64,000 nucleotides of DNA, taken from assembly GCA_026413225.1 (NCBI GenBank), contig CM048554.1, forward strand, positions 93,041,963 through 93,105,962, written 5' to 3'. This DNA comes from Otis tarda (taxonomy: Eukaryota; Chordata; Aves; Otidiformes; Otididae). Of this stretch, positions 61,598 to 64,000 are shown in pieces. Numbering within the stretch: position 1 is the stretch's first letter; every line of letters starts with the position of its first letter. The notes under the pieces were generated by a model. The model had not been told where the DNA came from, did not search any database, and saw only the letters and a list, made by a program, of their open reading frames with translations. The translations under genes were made by a program, and so were the position numbers.

Positions 61598-64000
61598 ATT
61601 TCCACACACAGAGAAATGATATATAAAAGAAAACATATTAACACAGCTTTGTATCAGAAAATTTATTCATTTGCTGACATATTGGATTTTAATTTACAAA
61701 ACAGCGAAACAGTATTATTTTTTTAGCAATTTGTGTCAAACTGAATTCAGATGGAAACTAGAATCATAAAATGCAGAAAATAATGTTCTAAAAATAGTTA
61801 CATACATTTATCAGACTTCTGGATTCATACATTAAACACAGTCTCTTCCCTTCCCAAGATTACTAGAACACAGCTTAGGAAAATGATCTACAAACCAAAA
61901 GGAAGTCGTATTTTCAGCTAAATGAGCTGAAACTCCTGATGATCACATCTTTAAGGAATTTAAGATTAAGAGAGACTTATTTTTTATATATAAAATTGGA
62001 AATAATGCAACTGCATTTCAATTCCAAATTAATCTCTTTAGGGATTGAACTGAACAAGTCAAAAATACCATTTCTTTATCCACACAACAGACTAGAGACT
62101 ACTACAGAGAGGTTAAGCCAGAAATTTTCACATTTGGTGGCATGCCAAACATGCTGGCTCTAAACTTTGTAGCACCTAAACATTTTTTAAATAAAATATA
62201 TATAGTATATCATAGTAAATATTGACTGATATCTCACAATTTTAAATAGGAAGAAAAACTTCATAGGAAAAAAAAAAACCCTTAGTTGCATAAAGTGGAC
62301 AAAACCAGTTCAAATTGTTATATACCACAACACACATACACATACAGACATTATATCAACTTCCTGAAAAAGATGGGTGTGTGGTGGGAATCCTATCGCT
62401 TCCCAGTTTTCCAGCATTGTACCAATCAGTATAGTACTTTCTTTTGAACAAGAAAGAAACAATACAGTAGTTTCTCTGTAGTCTCTGATGTCAGCAATCA
62501 CCTCATTTCTAAAACAGCCTTAAAACAAAAGTGAGCAAGTCGCATCACAACAGTCAAGCATTGTGTGGGACAGCAACTTCTGTACCCAGTCCTGAGCCAC
62601 ACAAGAGGTGGTCATTCTGAATTTGCCTCGCTTCTCATTTCAGCATCTCCTTCCGGCCCCAGTAACAGAGTTATTGCCTGGAAGAACTCCCCGGTTTCTG
62701 ACAGTGTTGTATTCCAGTCAAAGCCAAATACACATTCAGGATCAACCACACAACTGCACATGGAACCAGGGTGATATAAAAAATAATTATGAAAATAAGC
62801 ATGACATTCAGCCAGTCTATGCATAAGGAAACTGTATAGACAACCATACAGGAACTGTATAGAGAAGAAATTACTAACTAGACAATAAACTGAGCTCTAT
62901 TTGCCATGAAAAAGCACAGGTGCTTAAGTGCTAAAAAGGTTCTAATTTCATAATACATTTAAGTTTACTGCGAACTAGAACTAGCTGAAGATTGTCTCTT
63001 GACACAGATTATCTTTCTGTTAGTGAGTACTTCCAATACTGTATTGGTATTATGTTAAGAGGCTACTAGATAAGCCTTATCCCCATTTGCATGGACAAAT
63101 TTGACTCTATCATCTGTTAGTGAAATAACATTTGGGCAAACTAGATTCCTCTTGTACACCATCAAATCCAGCTTTGTGTCTGGCAATGCATTTTCTCCCA
63201 TCTAATTTTGTCTTTCTAAGACCATTTTTGCTTAAAAAAATCTCACTTTTGCAACCCATAGACTAACATTTTTTAAAATTTAAAAATGATCACAACTGTT
63301 AATAATATGCCTCTAAATTTTCTGTCCAGAATGGAGAGTCCTTATTCCTAACATGATGTATTATGTCAGTTTTGTTGGAAATGAATAATGGAAGAACAAT
63401 CTTACAACGCTGTGAAAATAATGATGGTTGAAGCACTCAGGTTCCAACATGATGCTTCATCCTGATGTAGAACAGTATGTAAAAGGAGTTAATTTTTAAC
63501 CTTGTGCAAGCATAATGAGGATTTGTATACGGCCGCTTGTATCTTCAAACCAGAGCACCAGCTCCCCGTGCTGACCGAAGATCTCGGAGGTCCTCCTTCT
63601 GCCTGCTTCTAAGTTCAGATGCCAAGAAACTATTCGGCTTTTTTGCTCCACAGACTCCAACTGTAATCTCACAAAATGTCTTTTTTTCCATAAACAAAGC
63701 CAAAAATAACTTCTTAGTCATTTGATTGTGAGCAGAATAGCCTTTTATCAAACCACTGCAACACTGCTGACAGAATGGCAGTAATTATCAACCTCCCCAA
63801 ATATGTAACCTCGAAGGACATATAGTCCTTATCGGAGTGATAAAAATCCAGCTAAGGGGAACCGGACTGCTTGCTCAATTCTTTACAAGTTTTGCAAGTC
63901 TGTAATAAGTCTGTTCTAATGCAATTATAACAATTATATTTAGATAATCGGCCTAATAAGACTTAACCAGGAATACCATATGGATACAGGACAAATTGTC
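61598..64000. other. AT-rich non-coding sequence with one possible exon
   Basis: The candidate exon at 62644-62770 is the only notable item. A small CpG-bearing patch occurs at about 63525-63600, with frames of about 65 codons on both strands. No repeat or RNA gene was recognised. Confidence 0.5.
62644..62770 (+). other. possible exon of an unidentified gene, 127 bp
   Basis: A good acceptor-like tract, 'cctcgcttctcatttcag' ending at 62643, is followed by a segment more GC-balanced than its AT-rich flanks and containing CpGs. The frame reads SPSGPSNRVIAWKNSPVSDS and then VVFQSKPNTHSGSTTQLHME. A weak donor, AGG|GTGATA, lies at 62768-62776. The minus strand of the same block is also open (GFDWNTTLSETGEFFQ region) but lacks a good donor. 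I do not recognise either protein. This could be a host exon, a decayed one, or chance. Confidence 0.25.

Noticed and set aside
1-64000. tRNA, rRNA, snRNA, CRISPR arrays, bacterial operons, mitochondrial insertions
   Set aside because: No signature was seen for any of these; CR1 and ERV content makes the window eukaryotic and avian, so prokaryotic features are not expected.

Overview
This 64 kb window looks like non-coding chromosomal DNA from a bird, either intergenic or deep inside a large intron. The diagnosis rests on repeats. There are at least seven CR1 retrotransposon pieces ending in, or homologous to, the 3' tail of short ATTCTATG-type repeats that marks avian/reptilian CR1, plus several solo LTRs of types common in bird genomes. 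The background is AT-rich, with many poly(A)/poly(T) tracts and a few TA-rich microsatellites. I found no protein-coding host gene that I could recognise. Almost all open frames are short and look random; the long ones fall inside CR1 or LTR copies.

Layout: 1-7784 is AT-rich unique sequence. An ancient CR1/L3-like fragment lies at about 7785-8095 and another at about 12735-12965. 12966-21584 is AT-rich and nearly repeat-free. 21585-25555 holds two related solo LTRs in opposite orientation with their 5' ends facing each other across 1.8 kb; the right-hand one is GC-rich, bounded by TG...CA, and has a 5-bp target duplication. Diverged CR1 follows at 28055-28728, a probable old dispersed repeat at about 29090-29720, CR1 at 35268-35781 (+), CR1 at about 39200-40282 (-), a short LTR relic at 44730-44907, CR1 at 47359-47640 (-), a second-type LTR at 48092-48536 (-), a 38-bp LTR-terminus relic at 50697-50734, CR1 at 51812-52320 (-), a tail-only CR1 at 55054-55099, an internal CR1 piece at about 59000-59262, and the youngest-looking CR1 at 59746-61597.

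The 59746-61597 CR1 is the only element with a substantial reading frame: about 585 codons of reverse transcriptase and C-terminal region, interrupted by one TGA and carrying a changed motif A residue. It is 5'-truncated and cannot be autonomous.

I did not find a convincing novel biological system. The best leads are two possible small exons (62644-62770 on +, 54066-54185 on -), the facing LTR pair, and CR1 pieces that lack the 3' tail normally required for insertion. All family assignments are from recognition by eye; no database search was run.
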